From: Paracoccaceae bacterium
Lineage (GTDB): Bacteria; Pseudomonadota; Alphaproteobacteria; Rhodobacterales; Rhodobacteraceae
Length of the DNA stretch: 13,386 nt
Assembly (NCBI GenBank): GCA_026982255.1
Contig: JALSHL010000188.1
Coordinates: 1-13,386, forward strand
Direction of reading: 5' to 3'
Position numbers and translations under genes: made by a program. Shown piece by piece: positions 1 to 6,652 of the stretch; position 1 is the stretch's first letter, and each line of letters begins with the position of its first letter. Below the pieces are notes generated by a model that was not told the origin of the DNA, searched no databases, and saw only the letters and a program-made list of their open reading frames with translations.

Positions 1-152
1 GCAAAAGCTGTTGAATCAACGTAATCAAACATACGCTGCCCTTCTCCAATCTTGAATGGTGTGCGGTGCAATATGACAGTTTTCCGACACATAAGTAGTG
101 CAAATAACGCATACCAGCTATGCGTTACGGGAATACCTTGGTCTTCAAATTG
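1..152 (-). CDS. Possible partial or broken minus-strand coding frame at the left edge
   Basis: On the minus strand a frame stays open from just after a TAG (plus bases 153-155) to the window edge, about 50 codons. The first ATG in frame is at 92-90, with no good Shine-Dalgarno. A second in-frame ATG at 32-30 has GGAGAAGG about 7 bases upstream. The peptide reads like protein (for example GIPVTHSWYALFALL, then TPFKIGEGQRMFDYVDS). Its layout faintly recalls C-terminal segments of surface-polysaccharide transferases such as pyruvyltransferase-like proteins, but I cannot assign a family. If real it is either a gene starting at 92 or 32, or a 5'-truncated remnant. The DNA is AT-rich and uses rare codons (ATA, CTA, TTA), unlike the other genes here. 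An open frame of this length can arise by chance in such DNA. Confidence 0.2.
105..127. repeat. Perfect 9-bp inverted repeat with 5-base loop
   Basis: TAACGCATA (105-113) and TATGCGTTA (119-127) are perfect reverse complements around CCAGC. No T-run follows on the plus strand; on the minus strand the stem is followed by TTTGCAC. It could be a weak terminator of a minus-strand transcript, a protein-binding dyad, or chance. It lies inside the doubtful minus-strand frame. I see no gene on the plus strand between 1 and 287. Confidence 0.45.
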
Positions 153-251
153 CTATGTCGCACGACACGTTTGGCCTCTTATATAGGGCTTTCGTGTAAA
201 AATCCAATTAAAGGCAGGGGAATATTTGGCAATTTCGCGCCGATTTCCCTC

Positions 252-279
252 TTTAACTTTGATTTCGGGCCGCTATAGT
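252..279 (+). promoter_or_regulatory. Candidate promoter of the leuL-leuA unit
   Basis: TATAGT at 274-279 is a good -10 element. Upstream lies TTTAAC/TTAACT (252-258), a poor -35 match with a 15-16 base spacer, in a locally AT-rich stretch. Start-site spacing from this -10 puts +1 at about 285-288, at or within a few bases of the leader-peptide ATG at 288. The leader transcript would then be leaderless or nearly so, which agrees with the lack of a Shine-Dalgarno before that ATG. Confidence 0.45.
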
Positions 280-287
280 GCCGGACC

Positions 288-374
288 ATGATTATAGATG
301 CGCATATCAAAACGGTTTCGACGACGGGTGCCGCCCGTGGCCTTTTTGCGTTTCTACTTCTTAGCAGCCTCTGA
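288..374 (+). CDS. leuL: Leucine-rich leader peptide of leuA (attenuator peptide)
   Basis: This is a 28-codon ORF (ATG 288 to TGA 372) whose C-terminus reads GLFAFLLLSSL. Five of 28 residues are leucine, three of them consecutive (CTA CTT CTT, 354-362), and none uses CTG, the common leucine codon elsewhere in the window. The stop codon lies inside the 5' arm of a strong terminator hairpin (368-407), and leuA follows 77 bases later. This is the classic ribosome-mediated attenuation arrangement: scarce charged tRNA-Leu stalls the ribosome on the leucine codons and prevents terminator formation. Leader-peptide attenuation of leuA is known or predicted in several proteobacteria. No Shine-Dalgarno precedes the ATG, and the likely transcription start is almost at the ATG, as reported for the Sinorhizobium meliloti trp leader. 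The peptide itself probably has no enzymatic role. The layout supports the call, but expression is not shown by sequence alone. Confidence 0.75.
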   Translation: MIIDAHIKTVSTTGAARGLFAFLLLSSL

Positions 375-414
375 GCGTGCCGGGACAACGGCGCGCGCGC
401 TCAGGGGAGTTTTC
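368..414 (+). terminator. Attenuator: Rho-independent terminator between leuL and leuA
   Basis: The outer stem CCTCTGAGCG (368-377) pairs with CGCTCAGGGG (398-407), with one G-U. The inner stem GCCG (379-382) pairs with CGGC (389-392) across the loop GGACAA. AGTTTTC follows at 408-414. The 5' arm overlaps the last leader codons and stop, so the ribosome's position on the leucine codons (6-14 bases upstream) determines whether the stem can form. A copy of GTGCCG inside the leader (328-333) could pair with CGGCGC (389-394) as a competing structure. Confidence 0.75.
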
Positions 415-436
415 ACGCGCCTAGAACCCGATTGCT

Positions 437-455
437 AAGGATCTTAATGAAATGA
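437..455 (+). promoter_or_regulatory. leuA ribosome-binding site with overlapping two-codon ORF
   Basis: AAGGA (437-441) is the only Shine-Dalgarno near leuA. It lies 10 bases from the leuA ATG (452) but only 5 bases from another ATG at 447. That second ATG opens the minimal ORF ATG AAA TGA (447-455), whose TGA overlaps the leuA start as ATGA. Ribosomes could initiate at 447, stop, and restart on leuA, or the short ORF could reduce leuA initiation. Function is inferred. Confidence 0.4.
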
Positions 456-2011
456 CCAAATCCGCAATACCGGCCTCCGAACAGGACCGTGTAATTATAT
501 TCGATACCACCTTGCGCGACGGCGAGCAAAGCCCCGGCGCGACCATGTCCCACAACGAGAAACTGGAGATCGCCTCCATGCTCGACGAGATGGGCGTGGA
601 TGTGATCGAGGCGGGGTTCCCCATTGCCTCGGAAGGGGATTTCGCCGCGGTGAGCGAGATTGCGAAAAACTCCGTCAATTCCGTTATTTGCGGGTTGTCT
701 CGGGCCAATTACGGCGACATAGACCGCGCCTGGGAGGCGGTGAAACACGCCGCGCAGCCGCGTATCCACACGTTTATCGGCACCTCGCCACTGCACCGCG
801 ATATCACCAAGCTGGATCAGGAGGAAATGGCGGTCAAGATCGAACAGACTGTCAGCCATGCCCGCAACCTGTGCGCCGATGTGCAATGGTCGCCGATGGA
901 TGCGACGCGCACGGAGCACGACTACCTGTGCCGCGTGGTGGAGATTGCCATCAAGGCGGGGGCGACGACGATCAATATTCCCGACACGGTCGGCTATACC
1001 GCCCCGCGGGAGAGTGCCGAGCTGATCCGCATGTTGCTGGAGCGGGTGCCGGGGGCCGACGAGATTGTTTTTGCCACCCATTGCCACAACGATCTGGGCA
1101 TGGCGACGGCGAACGCGCTGGCGGCGGTGGAGGCCGGAGCGCGGCAGATCGAAAGCACGATCAACGGACTGGGCGAACGCGCGGGCAATACCGCGCTGGA
1201 AGAGGTGGTGATGGCCATGCGCGTGCGCAACGACATCATGCCCTACCGGACCGGAATCGACACCACCAAGATCATGGGGATCAGCCGCAAGGTGGCGGCG
1301 GTGTCCGGTTTTGCCGTGCAGTATAACAAGGCGATTGTCGGCAAAAACGCCTTTGCCCACGAAAGCGGCATCCATCAGGACGGGGTTCTGAAGAATGCCG
1401 AGACCTTCGAGATCATGCGCCCCGAGGACATCGGGCTGACCGAAACCAATCTGGTGATGGGAAAGCATTCCGGCCGTGCGGCGCTGCGCTCGAAGCTGGA
1501 GGATCTGGGATACGAACTGGGCGACAACCAGTTGAAGGACGTGTTCGTGCGCTTCAAGGAACTGGCCGACCGCAAGAAGGAAATCTATGACGAGGACCTG
1601 ATCGCGCTGATGTCGGACAATACCACCGGTGCTGCCAACGACCACATACAGGTGAAATTCCTGCGCGTGATCTGTGGTACCGAGGCCCCGCAATCGGCGG
1701 ACCTGACGCTGGTGGTGGGCGAGGATACCCATCAGGTGACGGCGACCGGCGACGGGCCGGTGGATGCGACGTTCAATGCCATCAAACAGGTGTTCCCGCA
1801 CGAGGCAAAGCTGGCGCTCTATCAGGTGCATGCGGTGACCGAGGGCACGGATGCACAGGCTACCGTGAGTGTCCGGATGGAGGAGGACGGCAAGATCGTC
1901 ACCGGCCAGTCGTCGGATACGGATACGGTCGTGGCCTCGGCCAAGGCCTATGTGAATGCGCTCAACAAGCTGATCGTGCGGCGGGAAAAATCCGCGCCGG
2001 CGGCGTTGTAG
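452..2011 (+). CDS. leuA: 2-isopropylmalate synthase
   Basis: Catalyses the first committed step of leucine biosynthesis: acetyl-CoA plus 2-oxoisovalerate (3-methyl-2-oxobutanoate) gives 2-isopropylmalate, in the cytoplasm. The 519-residue length fits the E. coli-type enzyme (about 523). The TIM-barrel domain opens with DTTLRDGEQSPG (18-29; Arg22 and Asp23 are the expected catalytic and metal positions). The metal-binding HCHND is at 210-214, and NGLGERAGN, a family signature, is at 238-246. The C-terminal third (about 390-510) matches the LeuA allosteric domain that senses leucine. The start at 452 gives the canonical N-terminus, and AAGGA lies 10 bases upstream. The gene stands alone behind the leuL attenuator and is followed by a hairpin at 2023-2048, so it is probably transcribed as leuL-leuA only. 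Expression is likely controlled by attenuation, with leucine feedback on the enzyme. Homocitrate or citramalate synthases are relatives, but length and motifs favour LeuA. Confidence 0.96.
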   Translation: MTKSAIPASEQDRVIIFDTTLRDGEQSPGATMSHNEKLEIASMLDEMGVDVIEAGFPIASEGDFAAVSEIAKNSVNSVICGLSRANYGDIDRAWEAVKHAAQPRIHTFIGTSPLHRDITKLDQEEMAVKIEQTVSHARNLCADVQWSPMDATRTEHDYLCRVVEIAIKAGATTINIPDTVGYTAPRESAELIRMLLERVPGADEIVFATHCHNDLGMATANALAAVEAGARQIESTINGLGERAGNTALEEVVMAMRVRNDIMPYRTGIDTTKIMGISRKVAAVSGFAVQYNKAIVGKNAFAHESGIHQDGVLKNAETFEIMRPEDIGLTETNLVMGKHSGRAALRSKLEDLGYELGDNQLKDVFVRFKELADRKKEIYDEDLIALMSDNTTGAANDHIQVKFLRVICGTEAPQSADLTLVVGEDTHQVTATGDGPVDATFNAIKQVFPHEAKLALYQVHAVTEGTDAQATVSVRMEEDGKIVTGQSSDTDTVVASAKAYVNALNKLIVRREKSAPAAL

Positions 2012-2022
2012 CAAACGGGCTG

Positions 2023-2060
2023 TCCCTTTGCCTTGGCGGGCAAAGGGATTACAGAAATGT
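2023..2060 (+). terminator. Hairpin after leuA, probable terminator
   Basis: TCCCTTTGCC (2023-2032) and GGCAAAGGGA (2039-2048) form a perfect 10-bp stem with the loop TTGGCG, starting 12 bases after the leuA stop. The tail is TTACAGAAATGTTATTTTG, which is U-rich but not a continuous run, so termination may be partial. Its position between two unrelated same-strand units supports a terminator role. Confidence 0.6.
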
Positions 2061-2164
2061 TATTTTGCGGGCCGGTTTTCCAATACTTGCACCAATCATA
2101 GGCGTGATGCTGCCAATGTCGCAAAAACATGCAGTTTTCGAACAGCCTATATTCTGTCGCCCTC

Positions 2165-2194
2165 TTTACCCCGAACCCCTGAAAACCCTATAAC
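2165..2194 (+). promoter_or_regulatory. Candidate promoter of the mreB operon
   Basis: The 194 bases between the leuA hairpin and mreB are AT-richer than the genes. TTTACC (2165-2170) and TATAAC (2189-2194), separated by 18 bases, would start transcription near 2201 and leave a 5' UTR of about 42 bases. TATATT at 2148-2153 is another possible -10, but without a recognisable -35. I see no riboswitch or small ORF in this spacer. Confidence 0.35.
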
Positions 2195-2242
2195 GGCTTG
2201 AGGCAGCGGGCCGCTTTGGCCGCAACAATCAAGGGGCAAGGA

Positions 2243-3283
2243 ATGTTTGGGTCACTGGGCAGTATGTTTTCCGCCGATATGGCGATTGATCTGGGCACGG
2301 CGAATACGCTGGTCTACGTCAAGGGCAGGGGGATTATCCTTAACGAGCCGTCGGTTGTGGCCTATCACATCCGCGATGGCAAAAAGCAGGTGCTGGCCGT
2401 TGGCGAGGATGCCAAGCTGATGCTTGGCCGCACGCCCGGCTCCATCGAGGCGATCCGCCCGATGCGTGACGGGGTGATCGCCGATTTCGACGTGGCCGAG
2501 GAGATGATCAAGCACTTCATCAAGAAGGTCCACAAGCGGGGCAGCTTTGCCAAGCCGAAGATCATTATCTGTGTGCCGCACGGCGCGACTCCGGTGGAAA
2601 AACGCGCCATCCGGGAATCGGTGTTGCAGGCGGGGGCGCGCAAGGCGGGCCTGATCGCCGAGCCGATTGCGGCGGCCATCGGGGCGGGGATGCCGATTAC
2701 CGATCCGACCGGCAACATGGTTGTCGATATCGGCGGCGGCACGACCGAGGTGGCGGTGCTGTCGCTGGGCGACATTGTTTATGCACGTTCCGTGCGCGTG
2801 GGCGGGGACCGGATGGATGACGCCATCGTTTCCTATCTGCGCCGCCAGCACAATCTTCTGGTCGGGGAATCCACGGCGGAGCGGGTCAAGACCTCCATCG
2901 GCACGGCGCGGATGCCCGAGGACGGGCGCGGGCTGAGCATGGAGATCCGCGGGCGCGACCTGCTGAACGGCGTGCCCAAGGAAATCGAGATCACGCAGGC
3001 GCAGGTGGCCGAGGCGCTGGCCGAGCCGGTGCAGCAGATCTGCGAAGCGGTGATGACGGCGCTGGAATCGACGCCGCCGGATCTGGGCGCGGATATTGTC
3101 GACCGCGGCGTGATGCTGACGGGTGGCGGGGCGCTGCTCGGCGATCTGGATCTGGCCCTGCGCGAACAGACGGGGCTGGCGATCTCGGTCGCGGATGAAT
3201 CGCTCAATTGTGTGGCGCTTGGCACCGGCAAATCGCTGGAATTCGAAAACCAGCTTTTGCATGTCATTGACTACGGGAACTAG
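2243..3283 (+). CDS. mreB: Rod shape-determining protein MreB (bacterial actin)
   Basis: MreB polymerises with ATP into membrane-bound filaments that position the lateral-wall synthesis machine. At 346 residues the length is normal. I chose ATG 2243 over an in-frame ATG at 2198: it gives the conserved N-terminus MFGSLGSMFSADMAIDLG, and AAGGGG (2231-2236) sits 6 bases upstream. The first residues are hydrophobic and could bind the membrane. Actin-fold motifs are phosphate-1 DLGTANT (16-22), phosphate-2 DIGGGTTE (162-169), and the adenosine-binding LTGGGALLGD close to residue 300. It is the first gene of the operon, with mreC starting 5 bases after its stop. The protein resembles Rhodobacterales MreB closely. 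Hsp70/DnaK-type proteins share the fold but are much longer. Confidence 0.97.
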   Translation: MFGSLGSMFSADMAIDLGTANTLVYVKGRGIILNEPSVVAYHIRDGKKQVLAVGEDAKLMLGRTPGSIEAIRPMRDGVIADFDVAEEMIKHFIKKVHKRGSFAKPKIIICVPHGATPVEKRAIRESVLQAGARKAGLIAEPIAAAIGAGMPITDPTGNMVVDIGGGTTEVAVLSLGDIVYARSVRVGGDRMDDAIVSYLRRQHNLLVGESTAERVKTSIGTARMPEDGRGLSMEIRGRDLLNGVPKEIEITQAQVAEALAEPVQQICEAVMTALESTPPDLGADIVDRGVMLTGGGALLGDLDLALREQTGLAISVADESLNCVALGTGKSLEFENQLLHVIDYGN

Positions 3284-3288
3284 TTTCC

Positions 3289-4182
3289 GTGGCGGCGCCG
3301 GATAAATCCGTCTCCCATGCCTGGCGTTTGTTGCGTCGCCTGATACTGGGTATTCTGGTGCTGTCGCTGCTCGGCATGTTTTTTCTGTCGCGGGTCGACA
3401 GCCCGCGTGCCGAACGTATCCGCATGGCAATTGTCGACCGTTTCTATCCCGGATTCGACTGGGCGTTGGGGCCGGTGACGGCCATGTCGCGGATGCTGGC
3501 GGATTTCCAGTCCTACACGCGGGTTTATGCCCAGAACCAGGAATTGCGCGGCGAGTTGCAGCGTATGAAAGGCTGGCGCGAGGCTGCGCTGCAGCTGGAG
3601 CAGAAAAACGCGCAGTTGCTGGCGCTCAACAATGTGAAGCTGAACCCGAGGCTCTCGTTCATCACCGGCGAGGTAACCACGGATTCCGGCGGGCCGTTCA
3701 GCCAGTCGGCGCTGGTGAACATCGGGCGGCAGGACGGGGTGCGTGACGGATCGGCCGCTGTGGACGGGCTGGGGCTGGTCGGGCGGATTGTCGGCGTGGG
3801 CGAGCGGACCTCGCGTATCCTGTTCGTTTCCGATGTGAACTTCAGCGTGCCGGTGGTGATTGTCCCGTCGGGGCGGCGTGCTATCGTGCAGGGTGACAAT
3901 ACGGTTGTACCGCCGATCGCGTTTCTGGACTCGCAGGCCGGTGTGCAGGCGGGGAATCGTGTGATGACCTCGGGTGACGGTAATGTGTTTCCGGCGGATA
4001 TCCTGATCGGGCAGGTGGTGATCGATCCGCAGGGACGGTTCCGGGTGCGGCTGGCAGCGGATTTCGAGAATCTGGAGTTTATCCGCGTGCTGCAAACCAC
4101 GCCGGTCGAGCGGATCGACGGGGTGGGGGAGATAGTGGGCGCTCTGCCGGCGGCGGAGCCTGTGCCGGAGGCCGGACAATGA
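3289..4182 (+). CDS. mreC: Rod shape-determining protein MreC
   Basis: A bitopic inner-membrane, mainly periplasmic protein that links MreB to PBP2 and is known in model bacteria to activate PBP2/RodA. The 297 residues start with a basic cytoplasmic tail (RLLRR, 13-17) and one membrane helix (about 18-34, rich in Leu, Ile and Gly). A probable coiled coil follows (about 66-108, with QELRGELQRM and LQLEQKNAQLLAL). The C-terminal half has the glycine/valine-rich beta-barrel character of MreC (for example GLGLVGRIVGVGERTSRI). The start is GTG; the upstream GGGA (3275-3278) is weak, so translation probably depends on coupling to mreB, whose stop lies 5 bases away. The last codon overlaps mreD as ATGA. 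The short tail is Pro/Glu/Ala-rich and likely disordered. Confidence 0.94.
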   Translation: MAAPDKSVSHAWRLLRRLILGILVLSLLGMFFLSRVDSPRAERIRMAIVDRFYPGFDWALGPVTAMSRMLADFQSYTRVYAQNQELRGELQRMKGWREAALQLEQKNAQLLALNNVKLNPRLSFITGEVTTDSGGPFSQSALVNIGRQDGVRDGSAAVDGLGLVGRIVGVGERTSRILFVSDVNFSVPVVIVPSGRRAIVQGDNTVVPPIAFLDSQAGVQAGNRVMTSGDGNVFPADILIGQVVIDPQGRFRVRLAADFENLEFIRVLQTTPVERIDGVGEIVGALPAAEPVPEAGQ

Positions 4183-4715
4183 AGAACCCGCCCCGCCACT
4201 GGAGCAATATGCTGCTGTTTCTGTTTATCGGGCTGCTTGGCATCGGTATTCCGATGATCCCGATGGGGCTGGCTGCCAATGCCACACCGTTTCCCGACCT
4301 TCTGTTTACGGTAATTGCGGCCTGGGTTATCCGTCGCCCCGACAGCGCCCCGATGTTTCTGGTGGTCTTTCTGGCTGTGCTGGCGGACGCTTTGCTGATG
4401 CGTCCGCTGGGGCTGTGGGCTGTGCTGCTGTTGTTGGGGAGCGAGGCATTGCGCGCCAGCCAGCGCGCCTTTCGCGATATTCCGTTCCTGCTGGAATGGG
4501 CCTATGTTGCCGGACTGTTTGTCGTGCTGAACCTGTTGCGGAACCTCTTGTTGCTGGTCAGTTTCAGTCCGATGCCCGGGTTTGGCGTCGAATTCTGGCA
4601 CATCGTGCGCACTGTGGCCATCTATCCGCTGGTGGTGGCGTTCCTGCACTGGATTCTGCGTATACGGGCGCCGCGCCGTGACACCCGCCCGAATCGTGTC
4701 GGGGTGGTCCTGTGA
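4179..4715 (+). CDS. mreD: Rod shape-determining protein MreD
   Basis: A small polytopic inner-membrane protein of the elongasome, partner of MreC. Its 178 residues contain about five to six hydrophobic stretches: roughly 11-30, 38-52, 58-75, 79-92, 107-130 and 143-163. The segment PFPDLLFTVIAAW followed by RRPD, and LADALLMRPLG, fit the MreD pattern of an acidic residue within early helices. The C-terminus is basic (RIRAPRRDTRPNR) and likely cytoplasmic. The ATG overlaps the mreC stop (ATGA) and has a strong GGAGG (4167-4171) 7 bases upstream. Its own stop overlaps the next gene as GTGA. MreD proteins diverge quickly, so the call rests on topology plus position between mreC and PBP2. Confidence 0.9.
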   Translation: MKNPPRHWSNMLLFLFIGLLGIGIPMIPMGLAANATPFPDLLFTVIAAWVIRRPDSAPMFLVVFLAVLADALLMRPLGLWAVLLLLGSEALRASQRAFRDIPFLLEWAYVAGLFVVLNLLRNLLLLVSFSPMPGFGVEFWHIVRTVAIYPLVVAFLHWILRIRAPRRDTRPNRVGVVL

Positions 4716-6652
4716 GGGCGCCGGTGCATGGCCGCAAGGACCACAGCCCCCGTATAACACGGCGCGGGCTGATGTTGCTGGGCATCCAGTTCGGGGTTAT
4801 CGGCACGCTGGGTTGGCGTATGCGCCAGTTGCAGGTGGAACAATCCGACCAGTATCGCTTGCTGGCCGAGGAAAACCGCATCAATATCCGCCTGATCGCG
4901 CCGGAGCGCGGGCAGATTTTCGACAGCAGAGGGGTTCTTGTTGCCCGGAACCAGCCGAATTACCGTATCGTCATGGTGCGCGAGCAGGCGGAAAATGTGG
5001 AACAGGTTCTCGACCGTCTGGCGCGTCTGATCAACCTGTCCGACGCCGACAAGCGGGATGTGCTGGAGGATATGTATAAACGCAGCCCTTTCCTGCCCGT
5101 GACGGTCAAGCAGCATATGAGCTGGGAGGAGTTTGCGCTGGTTGCTGCCAACGGTCCGTCCTTGCCCGGAGTGATTACCGATGTCGGGTTGAACCGGAAC
5201 TACCCGTTCAACGAGACCTATGCCCATCTGGTCGGATATGTCGGGCCGGTGTCGGAGCGCGACCTGTCCCGCATGGAAGATCCCGATCCGCTGTTCCAGA
5301 TTCCACGGTTTCCGATTGGCAAGACCGGCGTGGAGCGCACGCTGGAAAACACCCTGCGCGGCAGTGCCGGTATCCGGCGGATCGAGGTGAACGCCACAGG
5401 TCGCGTGATGCGGGAACTGGGGCGGGACGAGGCCACGCCGGGCAAGGACGTGCAGTTGACAGTTGAAACCGGCTTGCAGGAATACGCCCGGAAACGGTTG
5501 GCCGGAGAAAGCGCCGCCGCTGTGGTCATGGATGTAAACACCGGCGATATCAAGGCGATGGCCTCGGCCCCCGGATTCAATCCGAACAGTTTTGTTCTCG
5601 GGATATCCAACGCGGAATGGGAGCCGTTGCGTGACAGCAAATACCGGCCGCTGTCGGACAAGTCGGTTTCCGGGGCCTATCCGCCCGGTTCGACATTCAA
5701 GATGGCGGTGGCGCTTGCGGCGCTGGAAGAGGGACTTCTCGAACCCGACGAAACCATTGTCTGTCGCGGGTTCATCGAATTGGGTGGGCGGCGTTTCCAT
5801 TGCTGGAAACGGGGCGGGCACGGTCGGGTCGATCTGGACAAGAGCCTCGAACAGTCCTGCGATGTCTACTACTACGAAATTGCCCGTCGTGTGGGGATCG
5901 AGAAAATCGCGGCCATGGCACGCCGCCTCGGCATGGGGCAGGAGTTCGACATTCCGCTTTCGGCGATGTCTTCGGGGTTGATACCGGACAAGGCTTACAA
6001 ACTGCGACTCTTCGGCGAGAAATGGAAGATCGGCGATACGTTGAATGCGGGTATCGGGCAGGGGTTTGTGCTTGCCTCGCCGATTCAGCTTGCGGTGATG
6101 ACCGCGCGATTGGCCACTGGGCGTGCGGTGTTGCCGAATCTGGTCTATTCGCTGGACGGGGTCCCGGCGCGGCGCACAGAGGCGCCCGATCTGGGGATAT
6201 CCGCATCCGCGCTGGATTATGTGCGCGAAGGCATGTATTCGGTGGTGAATTCCGAGCAGGGAACGGCCCGCAAATCCCGCATTGCCGACAGGAATAACCT
6301 GATGGCCGGCAAGACCGGCACCTCGCAGGTGCGGGGCATTACCATGGCGCAGCGCGAGGCAGGATTGCCGGACAAGGACGAGGTGCCCTGGGAAAACCGC
6401 GATCATGCGCTGTTCGTCTGCTATGCCCCTTATGACAAGCCGAAATACGCGGTGGCGGTGGTGGTGGAACACGGCGACAGCGGGTCCGGCACGGCCGCTC
6501 CGATTGCACGCGATATCATGATGCGTGCGCTTTATGATGGCGAGCCGCCGCTCGCCGCCTATCCGCCCGCCGAACGCAACCGTATCCGGGCCGAGCAGGA
6601 ACGTGCGCGCGCGGCGGAACTGGCCACACAGCAAAACGGAGAGGGGCAATGA
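4712..6652 (+). CDS. mrdA: Penicillin-binding protein 2, elongasome transpeptidase
   Basis: A class B PBP that cross-links peptidoglycan during lateral growth, working with the RodA polymerase encoded next; beta-lactams target it. The 646 residues begin with a short basic tail and one membrane anchor (about 20-36). A dimerisation/pedestal domain follows (RLIAPERGQIFDSRG at 60-74; PIGKTGVERT at 201-210). The transpeptidase domain has all three motifs: STFK with nucleophile Ser327 (327-330), SCD (382-384, the PBP2 form of SxN) and KTGT (534-537). After the catalytic domain comes a charged Arg/Glu/Ala-rich tail (about 619-646). The start is GTG overlapping the mreD stop; the Shine-Dalgarno is weak, so coupling is likely. 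SCD and the partner RodA separate it from the divisome PBP3 (FtsI). Confidence 0.95.
   Translation: MRAPVHGRKDHSPRITRRGLMLLGIQFGVIGTLGWRMRQLQVEQSDQYRLLAEENRINIRLIAPERGQIFDSRGVLVARNQPNYRIVMVREQAENVEQVLDRLARLINLSDADKRDVLEDMYKRSPFLPVTVKQHMSWEEFALVAANGPSLPGVITDVGLNRNYPFNETYAHLVGYVGPVSERDLSRMEDPDPLFQIPRFPIGKTGVERTLENTLRGSAGIRRIEVNATGRVMRELGRDEATPGKDVQLTVETGLQEYARKRLAGESAAAVVMDVNTGDIKAMASAPGFNPNSFVLGISNAEWEPLRDSKYRPLSDKSVSGAYPPGSTFKMAVALAALEEGLLEPDETIVCRGFIELGGRRFHCWKRGGHGRVDLDKSLEQSCDVYYYEIARRVGIEKIAAMARRLGMGQEFDIPLSAMSSGLIPDKAYKLRLFGEKWKIGDTLNAGIGQGFVLASPIQLAVMTARLATGRAVLPNLVYSLDGVPARRTEAPDLGISASALDYVREGMYSVVNSEQGTARKSRIADRNNLMAGKTGTSQVRGITMAQREAGLPDKDEVPWENRDHALFVCYAPYDKPKYAVAVVVEHGDSGSGTAAPIARDIMMRALYDGEPPLAAYPPAERNRIRAEQERARAAELATQQNGEGQ

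Noticed and set aside
73..186. 37-codon plus-strand ORF (ATG 73 to TAG 184)
   Set aside because: No Shine-Dalgarno, no recognisable character, and of a length expected by chance in AT-rich DNA.
179..388. 69-codon minus-strand frame covering the leuA leader
   Set aside because: It is antisense to the leader peptide and terminator; its N-terminus is Arg/Ala-rich from the GC-rich hairpin, and no Shine-Dalgarno is evident.
413..2014. 533-codon open frame on the minus strand opposite leuA
   Set aside because: leuA is unmistakable on the plus strand; long antisense frames are common in GC-rich genes, and this one has Arg/His/Gly-rich composition without family motifs.
2198..2242. Upstream in-frame ATG that would add 15 residues to MreB
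   Set aside because: The added residues are not part of the conserved MreB N-terminus, and AAGGGG is correctly spaced for ATG 2243.
4622..6649. 675-codon open frame opposite mrdA
   Set aside because: Shadow of the PBP2 gene, which has all three transpeptidase motifs; the antisense frame shows no recognisable domain and spans a gene boundary.
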